Assembly (NCBI RefSeq): GCF_024679245.1
Contig: NC_090184.1
Location: 1,957,047-2,021,046, forward strand
Direction of reading: 5' to 3'
Source of the DNA: Pseudorasbora parva
Taxonomy: Eukaryota; Chordata; Actinopteri; Cypriniformes; Gobionidae
Length of the DNA stretch: 64,000 nucleotides
A model generated the notes under the pieces. That model did no database searches. It saw only the letters and a program-made list of their open reading frames with translations, and was not told where the DNA came from. The position numbers were made by a program, and so were the translations under genes. Below are positions 45,968 to 55,976 of this stretch, piece by piece; the first letter of the stretch is position 1, and each line of letters opens with the position of its first letter.

Positions 45968-46088
45968 TACCCACTAACTAACGCCGCGCACATGAAGAAG
46001 TGACAAAAGATCACCGCTGCGCGAGTGACGAAACAGCAGTGCAGACGAAAGAAAAAAAAAAGCTCTGCACGTTGAAGCGGCGAACAAG

Positions 46089-49000
46089 ATGGAAATGCTT
46101 CATCCGCCACCACCTTTGTCTCTGACGGGAAACTTGGCCGAAAATTGGCGTAAGTGGGAACAAAGATTTAATCTGTACCTTACTGCCTCAGCGCTAGTGG
46201 ATAAACCTGAGTCGAGACAGATCGCTGTACTGCTGCATTGCATAGGAGAAGAGGCGCTAGACATTTATAACTCGCTGGAGATTGAATATGCGGACGCAGA
46301 ACATAAAAAATTATCAGAGGTGCTCGCGGCATTTCAGAGATACTGTGCTCCGCGGAAAAATGTCGTCTTTGAACGACACCAGTTCTGGGCCCATACATTC
46401 TCTGAGCAAGCAGGCATAGACAAGTTCGTAACAGAGTTAAGAAACAAAGCACGCACATGTGAATTCAGAGAAACGGAAGATCTCATGATACGAGACAAAA
46501 TAGTATTCAGCATGACTGACTCTGGGCTTCGTGAACGGCTACTGTCCATATCTGATTTGACGCTTTCAAAAGCCATTGACGTATGCAGAGCTAAAGAGGT
46601 CACAAAAGCACAAGCCACAGCTATGGCAGCATCATCAGAAGCACAATTTGTACATGCCATTTACAAGAAAGGCTCACAGCCTGTGTTCAAATCAAGCAAA
46701 CCTGCAGTAAATAAACAAACTTCAAAGTCAACGAGAGGACACGCAAAAACCTGTGGGAAATGCGGACGCATTCACATGCCACGACAGTGCCCAGCCTATA
46801 ATGAAATTTGTAAAAAATGTGGCAAAAATAATCATTTCGCGATTGTGTGCAAATCCAAAGCTAAAATGGACATGCTCGACATGGACACTGAGCTATCTGG
46901 AGTAGATACACTGTTTATCGGTACTGTAGTTCACTCAAACACGTCTGACACAGGCTGGCACGCAAATCTGCGCATGGCAGGCACGATTGTCAACTTCAAG
47001 CTTGACACAGGGGCTGAAGCGAACGTCATTCCAAAGAAAATCATTGAGCAGCTTCAGATTCCTGTGAAAATCCAAAAGACAAACACAGTGCTTGTATCGT
47101 ACGGAGGCACTCGCATCAAACCAGAAGGTGTTGTTAACCTCCACGTGCAGGCTAAAGATATTAAGACTGACATGATGTTCTTTGTGACCTCAGCATCAGA
47201 TATAGCTCTACTTGGGAGACAGGCATGTGTGCAGTTGGACCTCATAAGAAAAGTAGAGGCCCTTAAACCATCATCGCCCAACACAAAAATGGAGCTCCTC
47301 ACCCGCTATGCATCTGTGTTTCAAGGTCTGGGCCAGTTTCCAGGATTGCACCATATCCACACTGACCCTAGTGTCCCTCCTGTGATACATGGCTGCAGGA
47401 AGATTCCGTATGCAGTCCATGACCGACTCCGAGAGACACTGGATGACCTGGTAAAAAAGGGTGTGATTAGCAAAGTCTCTAAGCCTACTGCATGGGTTAG
47501 CAGTCTGTGCATCACAGAGAAGAAAAACGGCGCACTGAGAGTCTGTCTGGACCCTAGAGACCTAAACAGGGCCATACTCCGTCAGCACTACAACATACCC
47601 ACTCTGGAGGACATACGGAGTAAGTTAGCTGGCAAAAAGTTGTTCACCATCCTAGACGAGAAGGACGGCTATTGGCAGGTGAAGCTAGATGAGGAGTCCG
47701 CAGACCTGTGTACTTTCAACACGCCATGGGGCAGGTATCGTTTTCATCGCATGCCTTTTGGTATCAAGTCGGCAAGCGAGGTATTTCAGCGTTTGAACTC
47801 TGAGAGCTTTGGCGACATTGAAGGTGTTTTCATGGTGGCCGACGACATGATCATAGCGGCATCCACCAAGGCAGAGCACGATACCATTCTTGAAAAGGTG
47901 ATGAACAGAGCAGAGGGTCTCAATATCAAGTTCAATAAAGACAAGCTGCAGTATATGGTCAAGGATGTGACATACCTAGGCCATGTCATCACATCAGATG
48001 GAATGAAACCTGATGAATCAAAGGTATTGGCGATAGTGCAGCTTCCTTCCCCTACTGACAGAAAGGCACTTCAGCGTCTACTGGGTATGACACGCTATCT
48101 GTCACAATACATACCCAACGAAGCCACCCTTACTGCACCACTCAGACTGCTGCTAAGGAAAGACATAGCCTGGCAGTGGCACCCTGAACAACAGTCAGCA
48201 CTTGAACAGCTAAAAGCAGCACTAACAACAGCTCCTGTTCTCAGACATTTCGACTCAAAAGAGCCTATAGAGGTACAGGCAGATGCCTCAAAAGATGGTC
48301 TGGGAGCCACACTGATGCAGAACCAGCAACCAATAGCATACGCTTCACGAGCACTATCTGAGGCAGAAAAGAACTATGCTCAGATAGAAAAGGAACTACT
48401 GGCCATAGTGTTCGCACTAAAAAAGTTTCATCAGTATGTTTATGGCGTTCCCATTAGAGTCCAATCTGATCATAAACCACTTGAGGCGATATTCTCCAAA
48501 CCCATTGGAGCAGCGCCAGCACGTCTGCAGAGAATGTTGCTTCAGCTACAAAGGTATGACATCCACATTGTCTACACTCCAGGTAAACAAATGCTAATCG
48601 CAGACACACTGTCCAGAGCATACATTCAGTCTGACGGAGCAGAGAGTCTTGACCTGAGTGAGGAGAAAGTCATCTATGCAGTGAATGGAGAATCGCTCAG
48701 TGGGAACATAATGCACATGATCCAACAAGCCACACAGTCAGATCCCGAGCTTCACCTGATACGGCAGCTACATGAGCAAGGATGGCCGGACAGAAAGAAA
48801 AATGTCCCACTAACTGCTCAAGCTTACTGGCCAGTCAAACACACTATTAGCATAGATGATGGGCTACTCTTGAAAGATGATCGCATTATTATCCCTCGTG
48901 CACTGCGACCAGAAGTGCTAAAACGACTTCACACGGCACACCAGGGCATACAGCGGTCTCTAGCACACGCCAGATCATGCTTCTACTGGCCAGGACTCAC

Positions 49001-50006
49001 TGATGCCATACGTCACATGGTGGAAGCCTGTAGTTGCTGTCAAGAGAGCTTCCCTGTAAATCAGAAGGAGCCACTTATCTCGCATCCGGTTCCAGAGGGA
49101 CCCTGGCTGAAAATAGCTGCTGACATTTTTGACTTTCAAGGGCGACCATTTCTTCTGATAGTGGACTATTTCTCTAAATATCCAGAAGTCCTACAGCTGT
49201 CAGACAAAACGTCAGGCTCACTGATAGCACAATTCAAAGCAGTGTTTGCGAGACATGGTGTGCCCGAGATCCTGATTGCAGATCATGTACCCTTTGCCAG
49301 TGCTGAAATGGCTCGATTCGCTCGCGACTGGGGTTTCAACATCACACACTCCAGTCCGAACTACCCTCAGTCCAACGGCATGGCCGAGCGGGCCATAAAG
49401 ACTGTCAAAACAATGCTGAAAGCTGCTGCACAGTCTGGCACTGACCCTCACCTAGCCTTATTGAATCTTCGCAACACTCCTATCACTGGTCTCAAATACT
49501 CTCCAGCCCAGATCCTTATGGGTAGAGTCATACGTTCCACCTTGCCAGCCAGCAAAGCTGTCCTGCGACCTTCTGTACCTAAACACGTTCAGGTAGCACT
49601 GCAACATCGCCAATCACAGCAGAAGAGCTGGTATGATAGAACAGCAGCTCCACTTCCAGCCTTAAAGGGGGGACAGAGAGTATACATGAGAATCAAAAAC
49701 ACGTGGAAACCAGCTACAGTTATCAGTAACAGAGATGAGCCCCGCTCATACGACGTTGTTACATCGTCGGGCACAATCTACCGCAGGAACAGACGCCACC
49801 TTAGGCCGGACAGGTCAATCAATCCTGTTTCACAACCTGACAGTTCCATGTACACTGACAATGATTTGTGCAAACACACAATTCCAGAACCTGTTCAGAC
49901 TGAACGACCTCAAAGTGTGGAAAAGGCTGTGCGAGGTTCTGAATGCACAAGAGCTGGACGCACCATCAGACGACCTGTACGGTTCAAAGATTACGTGCTT
50001 ACTTAA
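46089..50006 (+). CDS. Gypsy gag-pol polyprotein, intact
   Basis: A 1305-codon single frame encoding the replication proteins of an LTR retrotransposon. Order: gag/capsid region (about 1-200); two CCHC-type zinc knuckles (from 222, variant spacing CGKCGRIHMPRQC; and from 241, CKKCGKNNHFAIVC); aspartic protease with DTGA at about 306; reverse transcriptase with LDPRDL near 486 and VADD (Asp 585-586) where many relatives have Y-x-DD; RNase H starting QADAS near 732; integrase with its zinc-binding region at about 945-990 and catalytic Asp 1012, Asp 1065 and Glu 1100. The second Asp sits in IADHVPF rather than the usual DNGPQF. No GPY/F module is obvious. ATG at 46089 is the first in frame after the leader. 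Intact reading and matching LTRs suggest recent activity. Confidence 0.95.
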   Translation: MEMLHPPPPLSLTGNLAENWRKWEQRFNLYLTASALVDKPESRQIAVLLHCIGEEALDIYNSLEIEYADAEHKKLSEVLAAFQRYCAPRKNVVFERHQFWAHTFSEQAGIDKFVTELRNKARTCEFRETEDLMIRDKIVFSMTDSGLRERLLSISDLTLSKAIDVCRAKEVTKAQATAMAASSEAQFVHAIYKKGSQPVFKSSKPAVNKQTSKSTRGHAKTCGKCGRIHMPRQCPAYNEICKKCGKNNHFAIVCKSKAKMDMLDMDTELSGVDTLFIGTVVHSNTSDTGWHANLRMAGTIVNFKLDTGAEANVIPKKIIEQLQIPVKIQKTNTVLVSYGGTRIKPEGVVNLHVQAKDIKTDMMFFVTSASDIALLGRQACVQLDLIRKVEALKPSSPNTKMELLTRYASVFQGLGQFPGLHHIHTDPSVPPVIHGCRKIPYAVHDRLRETLDDLVKKGVISKVSKPTAWVSSLCITEKKNGALRVCLDPRDLNRAILRQHYNIPTLEDIRSKLAGKKLFTILDEKDGYWQVKLDEESADLCTFNTPWGRYRFHRMPFGIKSASEVFQRLNSESFGDIEGVFMVADDMIIAASTKAEHDTILEKVMNRAEGLNIKFNKDKLQYMVKDVTYLGHVITSDGMKPDESKVLAIVQLPSPTDRKALQRLLGMTRYLSQYIPNEATLTAPLRLLLRKDIAWQWHPEQQSALEQLKAALTTAPVLRHFDSKEPIEVQADASKDGLGATLMQNQQPIAYASRALSEAEKNYAQIEKELLAIVFALKKFHQYVYGVPIRVQSDHKPLEAIFSKPIGAAPARLQRMLLQLQRYDIHIVYTPGKQMLIADTLSRAYIQSDGAESLDLSEEKVIYAVNGESLSGNIMHMIQQATQSDPELHLIRQLHEQGWPDRKKNVPLTAQAYWPVKHTISIDDGLLLKDDRIIIPRALRPEVLKRLHTAHQGIQRSLAHARSCFYWPGLTDAIRHMVEACSCCQESFPVNQKEPLISHPVPEGPWLKIAADIFDFQGRPFLLIVDYFSKYPEVLQLSDKTSGSLIAQFKAVFARHGVPEILIADHVPFASAEMARFARDWGFNITHSSPNYPQSNGMAERAIKTVKTMLKAAAQSGTDPHLALLNLRNTPITGLKYSPAQILMGRVIRSTLPASKAVLRPSVPKHVQVALQHRQSQQKSWYDRTAAPLPALKGGQRVYMRIKNTWKPATVISNRDEPRSYDVVTSSGTIYRRNRRHLRPDRSINPVSQPDSSMYTDNDLCKHTIPEPVQTERPQSVEKAVRGSECTRAGRTIRRPVRFKDYVLT

Positions 50007-50128
50007 GTATGCTAGACTACTGTTTATATTGCCCGTTCATAGCAAATGTTTATTTTTACACTGGTAATTTTACAGCATATTTTTGTTTTGTTTTGTTTCA
50101 TGTCTAATTAACACTTTGTTCAAAGCTT

Positions 50129-50139
50129 AAGAAGGGGGA
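50129..50139 (+). promoter_or_regulatory. Polypurine tract
   Basis: AAGAAGGGGGA directly before the 3' LTR; primes plus-strand synthesis. Confidence 0.8.
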
Positions 50140-50332
50140 TGTAGTATATGCAGTAAATGGTTCAGTCCAGGTCACCCCTATACAGTTTGTATAGTTGGTA
50201 TGGACCGTGAATGTACTGCGCATGTGATTACTATGAAACAGGTGAACACGCTTGAGTAAAGAGAAGTTAAACACATCTAACTTTGTGTGCGTGCCTTTAT
50301 TGGAGTTAATCGTTCCAACAAAGTATACAACA
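50140..50332 (+). repeat. 3' LTR of the complete Gypsy element
   Basis: Same length as the 5' LTR, no differences seen, followed by GATTT. Confidence 0.95.
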
Positions 50333-50337
50333 GATTT

Positions 50338-51090
50338 ATTCTAGGCCTACAGCTCTACTTTCGAGTTATTCGTTCATCCATCAGTTTGCGTGTATTACGT
50401 GAATTCTCCGTTATAATGTAAAGTTAATGTTCATGACTGGATTCCGGGATTCCCTCTGCCTCACAGAAATTAGTCGGCCTTAAGTTATAAACATACCTTT
50501 ATCTGCACAGAGGGATGTGTTCCCCAACATGTTCTGTGTTTCTTCATTTGCATCCACGTTTTGTGCAAATTTGATATCCTCCAGGACAACACCACGTTAT
50601 TATTTTCTATATCCAAAGTATTTCCATACAAGCCAGGGGTTCACGACGGCGTTTGCTTCCACCTGGGTCTGCGTCACTGACGTCTGTCTCGTTCGTCTCC
50701 ATCTGATATTTGCGCGCTTGTTCTCTCCCGCGTCCCGCGCCCTCTATTCAATATAGTCGTTTCCGGATCGCGTTTTTTCCCCTCCCTTTTGCATTAATGA
50801 TATATTTTTACTCAGTAACGGACGTGGTTTAAAATGTAGCGAAGTACAAGACTTCAATCAAAATGTACTGAAGTAAAAGTAAAATTACAGGTTTTTAAAA
50901 CTACTTTAAAAAGTAGAAGTACACAGAAAAGCTACTCAATTAACCTACAGTAACGCGAGTAGGCTAAATGTAATTTGTTACTTTCCACCTCGGCCGATAA
51001 CATCACTGTTTTCTCCAGAGCGACTGTAGGCTACAGCCAAATAAAATGTTGCAATATTGTCCTGTTTAACACTGTGAAGCTGCTTTGACA
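50338..51090. other. Intergenic; decayed MITE and repeat tail
   Basis: About 50810-50995 resembles the CGGTGTTGGGTA family. 51000-51090 (CTGTTTAACACTGTGAAGCT) is the first half of a tail repeat that resumes at 54099. The rest is unassigned. Confidence 0.5.
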
Positions 51091-51138
51091 CCATACTACA
51101 GGGCCGGGTTGAGACTCATTTTCAGCCCTGGAGTTTAA

Positions 51139-51910
51139 AGGGGTACTTCAGCGCTGGGAAGATGAATCTGTATTTAAACTGGGTCATCAATGCAGTAGAA
51201 ATGTGAAATTATTTTTGAATTTGGTGTCTTCTAGACTGAGAAAAGACAGAAAATGTACTTTTGTCTCATGGGGATGAAAGACTACAATTCCCAGAATGCT
51301 TCGCTGCCCTGTGAGGCCATTCCCAACACCACCAGCTTCATTACTGTGACTGAGTTAGAGAAGACACTACAATTAAAAACTGAACGTGTCTGTTCAATAT
51401 AATGAGTGAGTCACCGCGCGAGTCTCACAGCACTGAGCACTGACTGCAGGAGTGATGAGAGCTGAGATAATCGCGACTACATTCGCGGCATTCATTCACA
51501 ACGCGAGTTCAGTCTGGCGCGTTTCAGTTCATGCCTTTACAAGCTTAACTTTCATAGAAATTAATTTGAGAAGTTAAAAGACTTACATTGCTCACCATAG
51601 CTCCGTTTAAATGATCCTGTCTGCAAGCTGAGCTCTCCCTGCCAGCTGAGTGTAATCTCCCATCCCCCATGCGCAGATTCAAAACATGCGGAAATGGCTC
51701 CCTCTGCTGGCTGTAGTCTTTAGCCTCTGGGCAAACATTCCTCCTATGATGCAAAAATCGTCATTTTGCATCATAGGAGGAATTTTTCCAGAAATAAAAT
51801 GCATAAATCTCTCGTCTCAGGGAGATATGAGGGGGGAAAGCACAATAATTTGAATATACTCCAGGGTTTCTACTGATGCAAAGCCATATGCTAATCGCTG
51901 AAGTAACCCT
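51139..51910. mobile_element. TTAA-flanked MITE
   Basis: TTAA at 51135-51138 and 51911-51914; ends AGGGGTACTTCAGCGCTGGG and AATCGCTGAAGTAACCCT. A small palindrome (TTGCATCATAGGAGGAA and inverse) lies at about 51736-51785. Confidence 0.87.
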
Positions 51911-52769
51911 TTAATGCCTTACACCGGCCCACTTTAGTTCACGACAGACTATATTAAAATAATGTGATTCCAACCTCAGAATATAAATCTGCATAAGGTA
52001 CACTATTCTCTAGAGCCTTAAGTTATAAATCTTTGTATTTTTGAAAAATATAATTTTCAATTCAGTGCAAAAACAGTAGCTTAAGTTTTGCTTCACAGTG
52101 AAGATTTATTAGAACCGTAAATAACAGGACAGTATCAGAATCTCTTTTTTTAAGTATTAGTATTCATAAATATCCAAACATTGAAATGAAGAAAAGATTT
52201 TAAGTTTTTTTGACAAATTTCTTATGTCATTTCACTTGTCTAGTAAATGTATCTTGAATTAAGAAAATTTAGATATTTGAACTGGAAAAAAATGCAGTGA
52301 TAATGTTTGCTTATTCACACACTATGGTACAACAGCAGTTTACCTGTGTTTCACAGTAAGAGCTAATCTCTTCACAACTGGGTCCTCGCTCGCTTTCTGA
52401 CACTAAATGAAATTTGTTACATTTATTTCTTAACACAAATACCCGCTTTTTACAAAGCTTTTAAATCAAGTCACTCAGTTTCATTAATGAACCTAAATCA
52501 TCAGGTATCATTATTATCTCAGGGCATTTTTCATTGAGCAGGGCTCTTCCTATTACTTCTGAATGACAATCCTACCTGCCCATTCGGGTGTGTTGGGCTC
52601 ATGACTGGAGCTTGGTCACGTTACTCGGCCTTGCTCTTCACTATTAGCAGCAAAACGGACTAGAGGCGGCTGCTGCTGAAGAGCTAAGATAAAGTTTGAT
52701 ACATGAACGTGGTTTGCAGACAGCATTGTTTTGCGCGGTCGCATCTTGCACTGCTCCTAACTACCTTAA

Positions 52770-53450
52770 AGGTGCACTATGCAGCTTTTGTCCACTGGAG
52801 GGCGCCTATGCAAAATAAATGCGTAGTTTGATGACGCATTGTGTGAGAGCAGCATCTTGGGAGATGTGGTCTTCTCATCACAGCCGGTGAAAAATAGGAC
52901 TCGGGCAGAAATCACGTTCATGCATGCGGTTATTAACGTTACTGTAGTCTAAAGCAGAGCAGGACCGAGTGTTATGGACCTGAGCAAAGCTGCTGGAGCG
53001 ATTGTTAAACAAATACCCGCCTTGTGAATACCGGGACTTTTATTATGACGGGACGGGACTCATTTGCCGGGCGTCTGCACAGATCCGCTCTTCCGGTTAT
53101 GATTTTGAGGTAATGGAGCTCTGTTTATCATATTAGATACATTTAAGTGTGTTTAAAACGATGTTATGACGTTACTCCGTGCGTTCACTTGTTCACACTG
53201 CTAAGAGTAAAGCGCTTCTGCCAAATAAAAGCCGAAACCGAGGGTAGCGCAGATATGACGCAATTGACAGGCGACTCTCTCAAATGCAATGCTGCAACGT
53301 CCCTGTCCTCCGTTAAAATAGCAATTTTCTCACAATTTACAAATAGTTGGAAACATCTGGGATATTGTAGGTACTCAACTGAACAAAATATATAGCACTG
53401 GCCTAGTGGTTTTTGGATATTTTACTGCAAAAATACTACATAGTTCACCT
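52770..53450. mobile_element. TTAA-flanked MITE
   Basis: TTAA at 52766-52769 and 53451-53454; ends AGGTGCACTATGCAGCTTTT and CTACATAGTTCACCT. Confidence 0.85.
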
Positions 53451-53717
53451 TTAACGGGATAATTACTTACCGGCCTCGTCATCATCATTTGTTTTTTTGA
53501 GTAACAATGTGCACAGCTTAGAACATTTGGCCGCGTCAGTTTCCAGAGCCTTCTTATTTTTTTTATTCTGGCTTTTCAGCGCCGCCTATTACCCATTTTT
53601 ATCTGACTTTTATATTTTGAGCAACTTTAAAGGCGCTGTATCGGGGGCGGGGCCAGGGAGTCAAAATATAATCACGTCATCATTAAACCTGCAGGCTGCA
53701 CTCTGTGAGAAAATATT

Positions 53718-53941
53718 AAGTAAAAAAGAGTGGGACTGCAGTAAAATAATAAATAAAAAGAGTGGGACTGCGGTAAAATAATAAATAAAAAGAGTGGGAC
53801 TGCGGTAAAATAATAAATAAAAAGAGTGGGACTGCAGTAAAATAATAAATAAAAAGAGTGGGACTGCAGTAAAATAATAAATAAAAAGAGTGGGACTGCG
53901 GTAAAATAATAAATAAAAAGAGTGGGACTGCGGTAAAATAA
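53718..53941. repeat. 32-bp minisatellite, 7 units
   Basis: Units contain AAAGAGTGGGACTGC(A/G)GTAA and AATAATAAATAA; the only regular variation is GCAG/GCGG. Frames across it are artefacts. Confidence 0.93.
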
Positions 53942-54098
53942 AGTGGGGCTCGCTGTGAGTGCAGGCAGCCAATAGGGACAGCATCCATAGTTCAACCAAG
54001 TGCCATGACAACAACGGCCCTCGCGGCCACAAAAACAGACCGGCCCACTGGGAATTTTCCCGGTGCTCCCGATTAGCCAATCCGGGCCTGCCATACTA

Positions 54099-54129
54099 TG
54101 ATGATTGTAAAAGCGCGATATAAATAAAG

Positions 54130-54163
<34 letters not shown>
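54099..54163 (+). repeat. LINE/SINE tail with (TTGA)n
   Basis: GATTGTAAAAGCGCGATATAAATAAAG followed by (TTGA)n; the second half of the tail repeat begun at about 51000. Confidence 0.7.
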
Positions 54164-54165
<2 letters not shown>

Positions 54166-54237
54166 CACCCACCTGACAGACCGCCCCCGCCACCCAGCTC
54201 CTCTGTACCAGCCGGGTCAAGACTGTTGACTCGTCTC

Positions 54238-54919
54238 TAGGGGTGACTCCGAAACGTCGAAGATTCGATGCATCGATATGCGGAGCCGGATTCGACCACC
54301 GATCTCACGGGTGTTATGAAACGAGGATCATACCATTTTGGCAATACGGGGGTGCTCAATATTTCAAAGACGTGGCGCGGCTCTGAGCTTCGCACCGTGC
54401 CTTTAAAATTTGAACACATTCAATAAGTGTACACACACCAGCGGCAGCATTCAACACCTGTCCGCAGCGACAATGTACCTGTTCCCTCAAATCGTCATTG
54501 TACTGATTTCACCCTGAGCTACTGTCAGACGTCAATTCAAAAATGAGCTTGTGTGTATATAATGTGTGTGTCCGGTGTGAGATCCTGAGGCGCGGCGCTC
54601 AGCTTAAGTCCGGTGTGTGACCCCCTTTAGGCATAAACGCACTCAAAGTGTTCTTTTCCTCTCTAGGCAGGTACTTTTTTAGGTTTATTTATCAAAATGT
54701 TCTTTTATATATTTGTGTGATGTTCTGTATTTCGATCGCGGCTTTAAAATCTTATGAGAAAACGTTTTACGAATGTTTATCCACCACATTACCTTTTGTC
54801 AGTTCGTCTGTCAGGTGGCAGGCAGTTTTGGTCGCTTTATTAAAAGTTGTTGCTGTGTGCGGTGTGTAAAGGAAAATAAAAATAGTTTTACCCTTTTGCT
54901 GTGTGGCGTGCCCCTCCCA

Positions 54920-54992
<73 letters not shown>

Positions 54993-55089
54993 GACAGACA
55001 GACAGACAGATGATTCGACTATCAGTCGACTATAAAAAGATTCGACAATTCTGATTCTAATGTGTAAATCCTTAGTCAGGGACATCCTA
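54238..55089. mobile_element. hAT-like element with perfect 8-bp duplication
   Basis: Begins TAGGGGTGACTCCGAAACG and ends CAGGGACATCCTA; flanked by CTCGTCTC (54230-54237 and 55090-55097). Contains a (CA)n run (54922-54988) and (GACA)n. No transposase. Confidence 0.9.
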
Positions 55090-55097
55090 CTCGTCTC

Positions 55098-55976
55098 ATA
55101 GGAACATCCGGAGGACTTACGGTTTCCATCTGGGACAGGGCCTATTTATCTCAGAGTTCATTAGCTAACATTCAGATTTGAAGTCTAAGTTAAGATGCCC
55201 TGATGAATCGCTCACGATAAGAGAGGAAAGCTATTGAAGTTAACATACATTTGACGTCAACTCTGATCTACTGTATCAGATGAACATACCATTTCCAACC
55301 CATTGCAGTTCTATAACGTGACTGATTCCTGAGTTAAACAGGCTGGAAGAAATGTGTCCGGTTCAAGGAGAATCACAAACATTGTGAACTACAGCAAACA
55401 TTGTGTAGGTGATGAACTGAAGTCTTCAGTTGGCGTTAACAAATGCTCGCTCATGCAGACACGACACCATTAACAATACAAACACTGGAAAGACAAGTTC
55501 ATTTCAGTACATTTGCGCACAAATGTGTCACTGCAGCTTCTAAGATGTAATATGAGTGCTTGGGTTTAGTTGGTATATTTGCATAAGACCCATATACTAA
55601 CTATGTGCGTGACAAAAAAACACGCACATGCAAAGCACAGGACACATGATAAACAACCCAATCTTCCTCCACTTGCATGTTAAAAACAGTCGCTTCACGC
55701 ATTTGATGATAAAAAAAGAAGGACAGAAGCACTATTGTGTGTTTTTACTCTTGTGTGTTCGAGTGATTGTGTATCCCAAATACCCAAATTAATCTTTAAA
55801 TAGCCTATTACCTGTGAGACAAAAATAATTTGTATGATTTTGACGATCAGCATTTTAAAGGATATAAGAGTCGTGTGATAAAAGTACTTGCTATGTATTT
55901 TTACAACTATTGTGCAAGCTGCAGTTTAGAACCAAAATAGTTATTCTATATCCCAGAAAGAAACATAGTCTATAAA
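55098..55976. other. Intergenic, no features recognised
   Basis: No gene or repeat boundary recognised between the hAT-like element and the satellite. Confidence 0.4.

Larger units (their letters stand above)
45757..50332 (+). mobile_element. Complete Ty3/Gypsy LTR retrotransposon
   Basis: Two 193-bp LTRs (45757-45949 and 50140-50332) that look identical by eye, flanked by the 5-bp duplication GATTT (45752-45756 and 50333-50337). The primer binding site begins directly after the 5' LTR (TGGTGTCAGAAGCGAC), and the purine tract AAGAAGGGGGA lies before the 3' LTR. One uninterrupted gag-pol frame; no env. Total 4576 bp. Confidence 0.96.
51099..54090. mobile_element. hAT-like element carrying other elements
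   Basis: Begins CAGGGCCGGGTTGAGAC and ends CCAATCCGGGCCTG, with perfect 8-bp duplication CCATACTA (51091-51098 and 54091-54098). 2992 bp. Contains two TTAA-flanked elements, a 32-bp minisatellite and no transposase. Without it the surrounding tail repeat is continuous. Confidence 0.9.

Noticed and set aside
45757..50332. Endogenous retrovirus
   Set aside because: No envelope frame or splice-linked third gene; gag-pol organisation and LTR size fit a Ty3/Gypsy retrotransposon.
53661..54220. Three minus-strand frames rich in LFIYYFTAVP
   Set aside because: Translation of the 32-bp minisatellite in different frames.
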